Assembly (NCBI GenBank): GCA_025603075.1 | Contig: MU626279.1 | Span: forward strand, 1 to 36,578 | Source of the DNA: Neoconidiobolus thromboides FSU 785 | Lineage: Eukaryota; Entomophthoromycota; Entomophthoromycetes; Entomophthorales; Neoconidiobolaceae | Direction: 5' to 3' | DNA: 36,578 nt | Shown here: positions 9,460-21,304 of the stretch, piece by piece | How the letters are laid out: each line of letters starts with the position of its first letter | Numbering within the stretch: position 1 is the first letter of the stretch | Notes under the pieces: generated by a model | Seen by the model: only the letters and a program-made list of their open reading frames with translations | Told to the model about the DNA's origin: nothing | Database searches by the model: none | Program-made: the position numbers and the translations under genes

Positions 9460-10717
9460 CTTGGATTCAAAAAGAGTAAAAGTTTAAGTTAAACTTAATT
9501 TTTCATTACTTAAATTCCCGTAAGCCACATTTACTATTTATATATTATTTTCAAACTCATCCCTAGCTATTATTTTATTTTTGAAACCTCTCTTATTCTA
9601 AATCATAAAGTAACTTGTATTAAATCTATACTTAAATTGATTGGCCATACAGTAAAACTTTATTCTTAAGCTAATAAAAATGAGTAATGGTTCAAAGTTG
9701 ATAATAAACAGTTCGTTCTTTGTAACCTGTTTAATGAGCTAAATATACTATCATAAATAGTATTTATAGTAGCTTTAACTATTTTATATTTATAATCCAA
9801 TAGAGCCTAGAATTATATAATATTATAGTTATCTTTGAATATCAAAGTTGCTTTATAAAATTAGCTACTTTATGGGTGAACTTAATTCATAAAATTCTTA
9901 ACTAAGGCTTTGAATTGAAAAGATGTAATGCCGGATACACACTGTTATTAAGCATATCAAATTTGGCTTAGATTGGAAAGGATATTTTTATTTACCAAAT
10001 TTAGCCAAGGTTTTAGTTTTCAAGTAAAATCTAGTTCATTAGCTATATAGTTATTTAAATTCAAACGTCTGCTATATAATGTAGATCTTTATAACCAATA
10101 AAGTATTATTATATTAATTTAACACGCAATGCTTAATTTTTTTATTTTAAATGACCAGTTAACAAGTACTAATTTGAACTTAATCGATTGCAAAATTATA
10201 ACTAAGCGGATTCCACTATTATTTTTATTATTATTACAATTCTATTAACATCACCATCAATTATTGTGTTAAAATAGGTTATTTTAATATAATCTAAGCT
10301 TTAATAAGGACCTGATCCACTTATTTAATGTGTTTTAAGATCATAGTAAAGCGGTGAGGGAAAAAAGCTACCGACCTTTTAGTTTCTGGTACCTTAACGC
10401 TTTAATCAAGGTATATTTAATAAAGTATATGTATTATGCTACTTATATTTAAATCAAAAAGAATAAATTGGGATTTTGAGACATTTATTAATTAAAACTA
10501 ACGGAAATTTTAATTTATTAGTTTTAACCAAAGTAATAATACAAAAATAAAAATAATACAATATGCAATAATTTCATTCAAAATTCAACTATATTAATAT
10601 AAAATATATATGGATGATACCAGACATAAATTAAAATTTACTTATAGATATTACATAATTTCTACTTTAAATGAGTAGTTAAGATATAAAATTATTTTGA
10701 TGTGTATTTCATTTTTC

Positions 10718-10825
10718 TTAAAGTAGAAATCTCACCATCGCACCCCTCTGTTCTCGGTATTTTATCGAGCCATCGAAATAAAGAGTTCCTTCATAGTTTA
10801 TAGCCGTATTAGACACCAAATCCTC
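10718..10825 (-). pseudogene. Short coding-like patch, possible retroelement RNase H relic
   Basis: On the minus strand 35 codons between stops read as non-repetitive protein, including NTAINYEGTLYFDGSIKYRE and RGAMVRFLL, in a patch of higher G+C. TLYFDGS resembles the first catalytic strand of LTR-retroelement RNase H, but the rest of the domain is absent. Very tentative. Confidence 0.2.
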
Positions 10826-11314
10826 TCAATTTTTTTAGTTAAGATCGAGTGCGGCAAACTAAAATTTATACATTTTGTTTCAATGTTTCAATAATAAGCT
10901 GCTTAAATATAGAAAATAATAAGTTTAGTATCCTGATCGAATGTTAAATTCATTTGAACATTATATAATATATAGTAAGATTACATTACTTTTCTCAGGA
11001 TGTGTTGTAAAATCTCTGATAATTAATTATATAGCTTCTCCGGTGTTTAAAGCTATATTATAGTTCAATATAACAGCCATTGATTGAAGCTTAATTAGAC
11101 TATTTTTAACAACCTACTATGATATCTAAATGCCTTAAATTACCGAGATTAAATTACCCGTTGAATTCAAAGATATTTGCTTCCAAGATTAGACAACCAT
11201 AAGCAAATGTAATTCAAAATAACTCAGTTAATGACTCTTGAATTTATTGTATAACTTCGGCATTTCAAAGGTTTTACAAAGTTAAAACTAATTTTTTAGT
11301 ATGAGTTGATAGTT

Positions 11315-11352
11315 ATGCTTGGGATAGATTTATATAAATCCATTCCAAGCAT
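11315..11352. repeat. 38-nt near-perfect palindrome
   Basis: ATGCTTGGGATAGATTTA pairs with TAAATCCATTCCAAGCAT across a 2-nt centre. Sixteen of 18 pairs are Watson-Crick, and one of the other two becomes G-U in a plus-strand RNA. It lies in gene-free DNA. Confidence 0.7.
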
Positions 11353-11913
11353 AAAACTACTGGTTTGTATGATTTATTACTATTTTAGCTTTTAACCTTT
11401 ATTGTACTTACTAATGTTGAATTACGGGGTTATCTTTTTTTGTAATAATAAAGTTTTAATGCAACTTAATACTAGTTTAATCTATTATTATTTAATTATT
11501 ATAATTGGTACTGGCATATATAACGTATCAACCTTAAAATTTTATAATTAGCTGCTAAGATTTATTTTTATCTCATATTAGGTTATTTAAGTTCTTGACT
11601 ATTTCTCATAATAAATAACAGATAGTATTGAAATTTTAATATTCAATCATGCTTTAGCTAGATATAGTTTTGATTATTTTATCTTTAAAACTAAATATAG
11701 ATTGTTGGGTACTCCTGCTTAAATAATATACTATAATTAAACTTGGAAATCTATTATAAATGCTAGCTTAAAAAAAGTTATAAATGTTTATAATATATAA
11801 TGGTTATCAAAATTGTTTTAAAAATTGAAAGACTAAACTTTGGATGTTCATTTCAACAAATGGAAATTAAAAAACAGTTATTTTTTTTCAAATATATTTA
11901 GTATACATATTAA

Positions 11914-12016
11914 TATGGTGATGTTTTTTTCGCTTCATCATTTTTCCATCTTTTAAGTGTTGTTTAAGTGGGAAAATTGTTAATAAAGTTGTTAAACACA
12001 AAAATACGTCCACATA
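11914..12016 (+). mobile_element. MITE copy 7, ~103 bp
   Basis: From TATGGTGATG to CGTCCACATA, both ends mutated. The inner CCATCTTTTAAGTGTTGTTT block is typical of the family. It forms a converging pair with copy 8, 162 bp away. Confidence 0.8.
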
Positions 12017-12178
12017 TAGTATTACTGAATATAATAAAAAAACTAGTACTTTTTAATTATTATTTATTAAGAAATAAACGTTCAAAGGGGTACTTTAGCT
12101 ATTGGGCTAATTTTTATAAGTATTATATAATTTACAAAGAAAACCATTTTTTTAAACCACTTCAATCAACTTTTATCA

Positions 12179-12282
12179 TATGGGGGTGTGTTTTTTTGTT
12201 TGAGAATTTTACTAATAATCTTTCTGCTCAAATAACCCTTAAAAAATGGATAAAGCGATGAAGTAAAAAAAACATCCCCATA
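12179..12282 (-). mobile_element. MITE copy 8, ~104 bp
   Basis: Starts TATGGGGGTGTGTTTTTTTG, contains GAGAATTTTACTAATAATC, and ends ACATCCCCATA. Orientation opposite to copy 7. A frame spanning copies 7 and 8 (11968-12261) is element-derived and not a gene. Confidence 0.85.
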
Positions 12283-12450
12283 TTAAAATTATTATTGTAT
12301 TAAAACTAATTCTTTTAGCAGCTATTGTTAAAACATATAATTCATCCCTTTAAAAACATAAGTATTCAAAATTTAATATAAAAAAATTAAGAATATTTTT
12401 TATTATAAAAAAAACAATAATAATTAAACACTTCCCTTCTCCCTACATAC

Positions 12451-14593
12451 CTACTCTTCTGTAATCCTTTTCGCTAACTCTAAAAAGCTCTGTCTATCAA
12501 CACCTATGATTTTCCCAAAATTAAAGGCTGCTCTTAATAATTCTTTAAGATGGCTACTTAAGCCTGTAGTGGGTCTTAAATTTTCAATAGAACTAACAGG
12601 TGATAATATATTATTGGCTAAATTCGGTGTAGTTTCTGTGGATGGAGTTGGCTCGATTTCTGTTTCTTTTAATTCTTGACTAATTACTATATTACATAAT
12701 TCTACTTTTTTATCAATTGCTTCTGAAGTTGAAACTTTTTGATTTTCATTTATAAAATCTACCTCATCTTCATTATCTAAATCAATTGAAAACATTGATG
12801 TAGTATCATAAAAGCCTTCGGATTCTTCATCTTCAGATGATAATCTCTTATCTTTAGATTCTTTATCTTCACTTTCATTTTCATTTGAACTATTATCCTC
12901 ATTTTCGATTGGTTCTTCTGTAAAGTCAGAATTTTCTTCTGGTATAGATTGATCATCATTATAACTATTATGGTTAGATACGTCATGGTCACTTATATCA
13001 TTTTTATCTACATTTTCATTATCACTAAAATTAGAACTATTCTCATCTTCATTAGGATTATAATGGGCCTCACTTCCGTCATCCTCGTTATTACGATTGT
13101 CCTCACTATTATCCTTGTCATTATTAATAGATTGTTCATTATCATTAACTTCATAATAATAAAATTCATCACTTTTATCTCCTTTATCATTATTACTATT
13201 ATTATGAAACATAGACTGAGTTTTGTTTTTAACATAACTAATATTACTATCCTCAGTAACAATAAAGTTACTATAATCATAGATAATATTACCATCTCCA
13301 ATATAAGAGTTAATATCACGAACACGTAACATAGTTGCATAATGCTCTTCATAATTTTTGATTGCTGTACCATTTGAATGATCATATTGAATAGGTTTAA
13401 GATCATTTGATAATGTATCAGTTCTAATTCGATGTGGTAACTTCATAAATTTAATTGGGCTTTGAGATGATGCAAATGGATTTGGACTATTTTGATGTGA
13501 TGGATTAGATGTTGCCCCTTCTGTTGAGTTATACGAGCTTTGTCTTCTTTCCATATCACCTTGTATGTTATTACCTTCTATAGCATTATCCTTATTATTC
13601 TTATTGTTTAAAGGTAATGTATTGTCACTTAGATTGTTCTTAATTTTCATCCCCTTTTTAATACTAATAATATTAGTAAATGTAGAATTAGATAATTCAC
13701 TATCCTCATCTAATATTATATTATTATTACTTGATACTCTGACTTCCAATTCACTATCAATATTATCCACTTCAGACAATTCAAAATTCGATGTTACGTC
13801 TTTTAAATATTCTTCTAATGAAGAATTCGTACCACAATCAGATGCTTCATATACTCGATATTTCATCGGCCCTGGTAAAGGTAATTCAATGTTAAACTCA
13901 TCTATTGAACCTTCATCATCCGTAATTTCACTATCTTCACCCCAAAATAAATTCACTGAAAATGGGTCATTTTCATCATCACTATCAGCTAATTTATAAC
14001 CCTTTATATTAATATTAACTCAAATAATACAATGAAAATTTTAATAAATAATAAAATAAACTTACTTTTCCTTTATTTTTTAAATTATAAAGTACTACTG
14101 CTTGAGTTATTGTTGCTCTAAAACCAAATTGAACTAAATATATCTCTTCTTCAATAGTATTATTAGGTAATTGAACTGTAAATAAATTATTAAATTTACA
14201 CATATTATCTTCCCAAATTAATTGAATCACTGGTTTCACGACACTACCAACTTCTTCCATTAAAAAGAGGGGTTGATTAATAATAAAATAACAATACCGA
14301 TTAGATGTATTAGGAAAAAAATACCAAATAATATCTTGTTTATAATCATCGTACATTCGACTAGAATTCCATGATTCGTCAATATAACTTAAAAGTTCAA
14401 TTTTATCAATAGGATAGTCAAACGGATGGGCATTAGTATTGTGAATAAAATGGGTTCTATCTAAAGTTTCATCCAAACCCACTTGTTCATCTATCAATGC
14501 TTGAATGTGTTTAGAAGATAATTGATAAATACTTTCTGGTTCATTATTATAAAAATGAGATATTAGACTATAAAATATCGCTTCTATTCGCAT
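12451..14593 (-). CDS. Unknown two-exon protein with folded N-terminus and long acidic tail
   Basis: Exons on the minus strand are 14593-14066 and 14001-12451, with a 64-nt GTAAGT...AAAG intron, phase 0; 692 aa. I do not recognise the family. Residues 1 to about 240 look folded (aromatic and hydrophobic: DIIWYFFPNTSNRYCYFIIN, LVQFGFRATITQAVVLYNL). From there to about 630 it is low-complexity, rich in Asp, Glu, Asn and Ser, and very likely disordered. The last ~40 residues (SSHLKELLRAAFNFGKIIGV, DRQSFLELAKRITEE) form a predicted amphipathic helical tail. There is no signal peptide or membrane segment, so it is probably cytosolic or nuclear. The acidic region creates several long antisense frames that are not genes. 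The second exon reads in from GYKLADSDDENDPFSVN, so a GTG within it is not a start. Confidence 0.75.
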
Positions 14594-15552
14594 TTTTAAA
14601 GTTTAAAAATTTGATATAGAAACTTAATAAAAAGTAAGGTTTAAATTATAGCTTCAGGCTTTTTTAAGTCTACTGCGGTAAAGGAAGTTACTATTCAAGT
14701 TGGAAATTATGTGCACATTATAAAAATCAGTGGTTGTAATTTAGCGTTAAGTTGTAAATACAAGCTATAGGATTTAGTCAATTTATAGACCTTCGTTACT
14801 TTATTTGTCAAAACGCTAGCAAAAAGGTTTCATTATTGTTTTGCTAAATAGAGCAACAATTTAATAAATCAGTTTAGTTGTAAGATAATGCTCAATTAGG
14901 ACTTTATTCGAAATTAGCAATTTCCTCAGTTAAAGACTGAGAATTGGTTTGCAAATAGTTGTTTTTTTAGAATGGAACTGAAACTTGAAAAATTCATCAA
15001 ATTCGAAAGATGTTGATAAGAATCTAAAAAAGTTTAATTTCCTTAATCTTTTTATAAGCAATTAATTTTAATTTGTTTTATCATATTATTAACTTATTAT
15101 ATAATACCCTTGGCTTAATATCTTGGAATATATAGTTACAGATGCTGATATGTACGGATAATAGTTTTAAAATAGCAATTTAGTGAGTTAAAATTTAAGT
15201 TACTATTTTAAATTATAATAATTTATTTCAATGTTACTTTATTATATATTAATTACTTATATTGCTTACTGTTATTTTTATACTATTAAGACAAGATTAA
15301 TAATATTAAACTTTGATTAAATAAAAACTGATTCAGAAACTAATTAGAATCAATACTTTAACCTTTTTAGTATAATATCTTTTAAAATAAAAATTAAGTT
15401 TGTTTTTAAAAAACAAACTTTATAGTAAAAAAGCTATAATTAAAAAAACCTACAACTAAAATTTAATAATTTGCTTAAAAGTATATTTCCAAAAGAATTA
15501 CTTAAATTCAAACAACCATGCTATTAAAATTAAATATGTTTAAATTTATATA
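14594..15552. other. Intergenic, no gene seen
   Basis: A+T-rich 5' flank of the unknown gene. Nothing coding was seen. It holds the perfect palindrome at 15396-15420. Confidence 0.55.
15396..15420. repeat. 25-nt perfect palindrome
   Basis: AAGTTTGTTTTT pairs perfectly with AAAAACAAACTT around one central base, about 130 bp before MITE copy 9. No gene end is adjacent, so a terminator role is unlikely. Confidence 0.6.
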
Positions 15553-15656
15553 TATCGTGATGTTTTTTTTGGCTTCATCACTTTTTCTGTCTTTTAAGCA
15601 CTATTTGAGTGGAAAAATTGTTAGTAAAATTTTAAATATAAAAATACATCCCCATA
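15553..15656 (+). mobile_element. MITE copy 9, ~104 bp
   Basis: From TATCGTGATG to CATCCCCATA with the standard interior (GGCTTCATCA, CTTTTAAGCACTATTTGAG, GGAAAAATTGTTAGTAAAAT). The left end is mutated, the right end intact. Confidence 0.85.
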
Positions 15657-16722
15657 TTGTGTTTTAGTGCAAAGTATAAAAAAACCTTTTAATATAATAT
15701 TTTTTTTAGACTATTTTAAGATTATTTTTTAATAAAATTATCAAGTCTTTTTATAAATATCTTATAAAAATATATAGTAATATCTTTTATTTTATCTTAT
15801 GTAATTTATAGTTTATTATATAAAAGTAAATAAATAATTTTTTTAATTAATAAGCTCTAATAACATAATCATAGCTAAAATAGATTCAAATTATAAAAAA
15901 TAACATAACTAAAAAGTACTATTAAAAATACTTTTTCAAAAAAGCAGTTATAATTTAAAAGAATAGTAATATTAATATTAAATTCCCTTAACAAGTGCAA
16001 AATCTTTTACACCTTTTAAAATTTAATCTTATTTTGAAAAGAGCTATTACCAAGCTAATTTCTAAAAACAAGGTTATTTTGAACAAAATTTATTAGTAAA
16101 ACTAAATTCGGAAAAAATCATGACAGGGTATCCTATATCCTGTCCTTGACGCCAAAAAGACTGGACAATATTATAAAAAAGCACATTACCTAAAAGTTCC
16201 TAACCCTTTATATGTTAATAACTCTCAATACTTTCCATAAAAATACATAGCTCAACTACTTGATACTATGTAAATTTCTACAACTATTATTAATCATAAA
16301 TTAAATAATAGTCATTCAAATAATAACCACTATATTAATATTTTTTAATCGAAAAGTGGGTATTTTAACTTTGTTACTTAGATTTAAAAATGATGCCATA
16401 GCTCTATTTTTTTATAGCAAATTTAAAATGCCCAGTTTACATTTAAAAAAAGATAATATCTATAACAATCGCAACTAAGGCCAAGCACAAGTGAATGACA
16501 CTTTACCAACTAAATTATGTTTGATTGGATTATAATTAAGCTTGGCAAATGGAGACAAATAAAAATTAAAGAAGCCTCAATAATTGGTTAAGATGTGTAA
16601 AAAGTTTTCAAATTATCCACCAAATGGAATACTTGATTAAAAAAACAAGTCACGAAATTAATAAATAGAAACTTAAATTCATTGCTTTTAATTTCAATTA
16701 ATTTTTGATCAATCAATTACAA
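15657..16722. other. Intergenic, upstream of the CUE-domain gene
   Basis: A+T-rich, no supported gene. A short hairpin around GACAGGGTATCC/TATCCTGTC lies near 16120-16145. Confidence 0.5.
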
Positions 16723-18531
16723 ATGAATCCAAATAACAGTAATAATAATCCTTTCTATACCCCTTTAGATGACGATGAGGTTAACCCTTTTCAAACAATG
16801 AATAGTAACCCTTTTTATCAAAATAGTCATAATAATAATCAACAACAATCTAATCAACGTAACACAATCAATGATGCTTTTAGTGGAAATGAGGGTCTTT
16901 CTAATGATTTGATGCCACAAAGGGTAAAGGAAGAGAATCATAATCAAAATCAAACTAATGCTAGTGGATTTGAGACCAATTTTAATGATGGGCTTACTGT
17001 AAATAATAATATTATTAATAATGATGATGTACATTCCGAAGCTTTGAGGAATTTAAAAGAAATATGTCCAACAATTGATACTGAAGTATTGGAGTTAATC
17101 TTACAAAATAATGATAATAATCTAGAAAAAAGTATTAATGAAGCTTTAACTTTATCCGATCCAAGCTATGTTCCTCCAACTACAGTATCTCACCAGGATA
17201 ATACTCAAGTAAGTTACTAATTTGTTTTTTCTTTTTAATTTGAAACAAAATTTAAAAAAACATAGTTACTAATCTGAATTTTCAATAAATTAGCAAATAA
17301 GTGATGAACAATTAGCAAGAAGTATACAAGAAGAAGAAAATCGAGTGAATAAATTCCATCAAACTCAAAATGATGAAGCTTATGCAAGAGCTATTTTAGC
17401 GGCAGAGCAACAGTATGTTAATGGTAAATAGAAAGTTTATATTTTTATATTTGTAATATGAATAATGTTTTTTATTAAGATATTAGACAACAAAGAGAGG
17501 ATTCAAGACAACGCAATGAAAGAATAGATAGAAACGAAAGAGGAGAATCGGGTGAGCTTATTTTAATCTTTAAATAAGAAGAATAGTAAAACTAATGAAT
17601 ATATTAGAATCTGACAATAATATTAGTAAAATACTTGAGTGTAAGTAAATTAAAATAGTCGTTTTAATATGTTAATAATTGATAATAATTTATTTTATTA
17701 GCAACTAAAAAAAAATTCATGGGATTGTTTAAAAGTAAAAGTGAAGAAGATAATTATCATCGCCCGTTAAAGTAAGTCTTATTAATTTTATTTAATAAAT
17801 AAGTACTAATAAGTTTTTTTATAGTGATGATCAATCTGTTCATTCCGAATTAAGTCATAATAATCCAAACACAACTTCAACATTAAGAAATAATAATAAT
17901 AATCAACAATACAATCTACAAAATGAAGTTACTTTGGGTAGGTTTAATAAATATTAATATTAATCAATTTTATTCTATTGAATAGAAAGAAGAGATAATC
18001 CTAATATAAACAACCGATATAATAATAACAATAATAATTTATTAAATGATGATATATCCGAAGATATGATACCTATTAAACCTATATCTCATTTAAATAA
18101 TGAAGGAAATTATTATAACCAAAATAATAATTTTAATATAAATGGTAAACAATTTTTATATCTTTGTATTACTTATTGAATGTTAAGATTTATTAATAAT
18201 TCTATTTATTTTAGATCCTGTTAGATCCGTTAGTCCATCAACGAACAAGAATAAAAGTTTAAATACTAGTGGTAATAATAATCAGGATTTATTTGAAAGT
18301 AATGTAGTATTTGAGGAAAATCATAGTATGTATTATCATTAATATATTAAATATATGAGTACTAATAAATGAATTATTTTAGATAATTATAATAATAACA
18401 ACAACAATAATAATCCTAATATTACTACAAGTAATAGCAATATAGTCTCTCAAGATCAAGTAGAGTTTGATAGCAATCCATTTTTAAATTCGGATGATTT
18501 CAAGAACAGAAAGAAATCAAATTTTCATTAA
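16723..18531 (+). CDS. CUE-domain protein with NPF motifs, Cue5/Don1-like (9 exons)
   Basis: Exons 16723-17208, 17294-17423, 17480-17551, 17608-17640, 17702-17771, 17825-17937, 17986-18144, 18215-18325, 18383-18531; 440 aa, all frames closed by GT-AG introns of 48-85 nt. The ATG at 16723 is the first in frame. A CUE domain at residues ~104-146 (SEALRNLKEICPTIDTEVLE, ending INEALTLSD) binds ubiquitin. A UIM-like segment follows at ~163-205 (DEQLARSIQEEE, then AYARAILAAEQQY), the arrangement seen in fungal Cue5/Don1-type proteins. NPF tripeptides at residues 9-11, 21-23 and 29-31, plus SNPFLNSD near the C-terminus, are EH-domain ligands. The rest is Asn-rich and disordered. Likely a soluble adaptor linking ubiquitinated cargo to endocytic or vesicle machinery; that role is inferred from the motifs. 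Confidence 0.75.
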
Positions 18532-18545
18532 TTTTTTGATAGTCT

Positions 18546-18553
18546 TGACGTCA
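18546..18553. promoter_or_regulatory. Perfect CRE palindrome TGACGTCA
   Basis: TGACGTCA, the ATF/CREB bZIP consensus, within TTGACGTCAA, 14 bp after the CUE-gene stop and about 284 bp before the PSMD5-like start. It is distinctive in such A+T-rich DNA, and the downstream gene's promoter is the likely place of action. Confidence 0.4.
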
Positions 18554-18836
18554 ATATGGAGCTATTCTTATTTCTTTTAATAAATATTTTATTTTATTTC
18601 TTATTTTATTTTTTATTCTATAACTTGTATTTCTATTCTTAAATTTGTATTTCTAAGGAAATACTTTTTTTAATTACGTTGATAATCCAAGTTAAAGCAT
18701 TTATATTATTGGCTAAAGTAATGAGAAGCTAAGAAACTAAGTAAAAAATGAAAATTCAATTTAAAAGTTCAAAATTTAAATTCTTTTATTTTTATAATAT
18801 ACAAATTTAACATAATCAACAATAAAATAAGACCAA

Positions 18837-21156
18837 ATGGAAGAAAGTTTTAATATAACTATTTTAAGTGACTTAATTGGATATCGTATTGATAGTATGG
18901 AATTATTAATTGAGGGGTTTAAAGATTTAAGTAAAAAAATTAAATTTGAAAAAAAAGAAGGTAAATCAAATGTTGTTAAAGCAGTAGAATTATATATTTA
19001 ATCTCAGTTTAAAAGTAAAAAAACTAATTCAATTTCAATTCTTTTAGTAATTCAAGAAACCATCACGAAATTATCGCTTTCTGGTTTATTTTCATTAATC
19101 ATTTCAGATGGAGCGCCATTAAATTTAACCGAAGCTGTAGCTGAATTATTGAAGATTTATTTTGATACTTTATCAGTTGAATTTTTATTTACTAAAGAAT
19201 TTAGAGTAAGTTAAATAATTCATTATAATTTAATTCCATTTATCAATAATTAATTTTATCTAATAGCTTTACCTTATCAATGGATTATCTAGTAGTCATA
19301 TTGCGGTTAGAGAATTAACTTTAGATCAATTATTGAGAGTAGATTATGGACAGGAAATACCAGTAACATTTTACTTTTATTCTATTTGTTATAATAATTA
19401 ATAATGATATTTTATTACTAGTTTGATAAAGAAATCTTATATTTAATATTTGAATGTTTAAAGTTCGAAGAGATCATTATAGCTGATAAAGCAGGCTTAC
19501 TAATTCAAGCGGTAAAATAGAATTCAATAACAAGTTGAGTGTTCTATTTATTAACTTGTTTATTTTTAGATTACAAAAAGTGAAAAGAATTTTGAATCAA
19601 TAATGAAAGATAATGAAATTATTAAAAAATTAGAAAGATTAACTAAAAAGTAAGTTCAAATTCTATAAAAATTATTTAATTTAATATATTAATATTCTTT
19701 TATTTTATTAGTTCAATTACTCAAATAAGAACAATTGAATTGTTATTAAAATTATTATTAAATCAAGAAAATCAATTTGAATTAAGATTCAAACTATTGC
19801 AAGAAAACTTAATTGTCAATCAACTATTTCCAATTAATTTAATTAAAAATCAATCCGACTTGTTATTAAGATTAAATTTAATGGAATTATATATCAAAGT
19901 AATTAAATCATTAATAATAAGTAGAATTTATTTAATATGTTAATTTTGTTTTATTTTAGTTTATCCCTGATTCTAACTTTCAACAATTATTATTAAAAAA
20001 TGAGATATTAGAATTTTTAATAAGTTCATATCCCTTAACAACAATTCCAGCAGTTAATGAATGGGACCCGTTATTATTAACATCAGATCTAAAATTAATT
20101 GGATTAGCTAATTCTCATTTAGTTCAATCAAATGAAGTAAAATAGTTTAAATTTAATTTATAATAGAATGAAATATTAATAAGATTACTTTATTTAATTA
20201 GATAACTAATTTATCTACAAAAACAATTAATTTATTTTTATTTTTATTACAACAAGATATTAATGTGGAATTAAAAGTAAGTTAAGTAATAATAAAATAG
20301 AACAAAATAAAATAATATATTGCTTTTTAGATTTCCTGTTTAAAAGCAATTACTTGTATGGCACAAACATATCATGGTGTATTGTTATTAACTAATAATC
20401 ACTCATTAATGAAATTATTAGCTAACGCTTTTTTTTATTTGGTGGGAGATGCTAGAATTATTGGTTTAAATTGTTTGTCAAGTATTTTTGGGGTTGAGTA
20501 AGTAATAATAAAATAATAATGTATATAATTATATTAATATTTAATTAAACAAATAGTAAACAACCAAATGAAAAACTATCTGCTGGTTGTGAAATTTTAA
20601 CTGATTATTTACAAGGTAATTTATAATAATATTAATAACTTCATTAAGTTTATTATTAATTTTATAGAATATTTAAAAATACCATTTGATATATTAAGAT
20701 ATTGTTCAAATCCAAGTGTAGAAATTAAAATTGCTGCTTATCGATTATTATATACTATCTCATTACATCGTTTTGGTTGTGAGGTAAATTAATGACTATT
20801 TTATATTATGTATATAAAATTAATATAAATATAAATATTAATATATATATTATTTTTATTTAGTTAATAATGAATGATAAAAAAAGTATGGATAAATTAT
20901 TAGATCGTAATATGGAATCCGAATTAGAAGGATTGGTAAGTTAATATATGAATATGTATTTTAATAAGATATAAAATAATTATTAATATTTTATTTTGAA
21001 TTGTAGAAATGGAAATATTCCATTATCAATAATTTAGCAACAAATGCTTCATTAAATATAATTTCTCCACAATTAAAAGAACAATTGGATCTTTATTTAA
21101 AACAAGGAATTGTTTATTCTACTTTCGCACCAAGGGTAGAATTAGATATGGCTTAA
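18837..21156 (+). CDS. PSMD5: PSMD5/S5b-like 26S proteasome assembly chaperone (13 exons)
   Basis: Exons 18837-18960, 19048-19205, 19267-19362, 19422-19511, 19570-19649, 19712-19898, 19960-20136, 20202-20276, 20331-20497, 20557-20615, 20668-20783, 20864-20935, 21007-21156; 516 aa, close to human PSMD5 (504 aa). The protein is all-helical and repeat-like (ARM/HEAT): SSSHIAVRELTLDQLLRV, IRTIELLLKLLLNQENQ, LKAITCMAQTYHGVLLL, VEIKIAAYRLLYTI. It keeps the family's C-terminal pattern (LYLKQGIVYSTFAPRVEL). PSMD5/Hsm3 binds the C-terminal domain of ATPase Rpt1 and chaperones assembly of the 19S base in the cytosol. Twelve introns of 52-87 nt make this the most intron-dense gene here. The first splice (18961-19047) was chosen because other donors run into stops; it is the least certain. 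Convergent with GOS1, 148 bp apart. Confidence 0.8.
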
Positions 21157-21304
21157 AATCTTAGAAGAGAGAATCTTGACATTTTTATAAGTAAAATAAG
21201 TCAGCATTTAAAATTATAACTATTATTTATTTTATACTATTTTTATTAAAGTTTATAAAAATGAGGATTTTGTATATATTTGTTATATGTATTATTGAAC
21301 TAAA

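Larger units (their letters stand above)
9460..11913. other. Long intergenic region, mostly featureless
   Basis: About 2.45 kb of A+T-rich DNA without a supported gene. It contains the palindrome at 11315-11352 and a short minus-strand coding-like patch at 10718-10825. A G+C-richer patch near 10310-10400 has no sustained frame. Confidence 0.55.

Noticed and set aside
11968-12261. 97-codon open frame spanning MITE copies 7 and 8
   Set aside because: Both ends are transposon sequence in opposite orientations, and the middle is low-complexity. No family resemblance.
13956-13956. Possible start of the acidic protein at a GTG (NLFWGEDSE)
   Set aside because: The preceding codons are in frame with a spliced upstream exon, joined by a standard 64-nt phase-0 intron to a 176-codon first exon that has an ATG.
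12777-13999. Several long antisense and out-of-frame reading frames within the acidic gene
   Set aside because: They mirror the Asp/Asn/Glu-rich codon repeats (GAT/AAT/GAA) of the real gene and translate into Ile/Leu/Met-rich low-complexity sequence.
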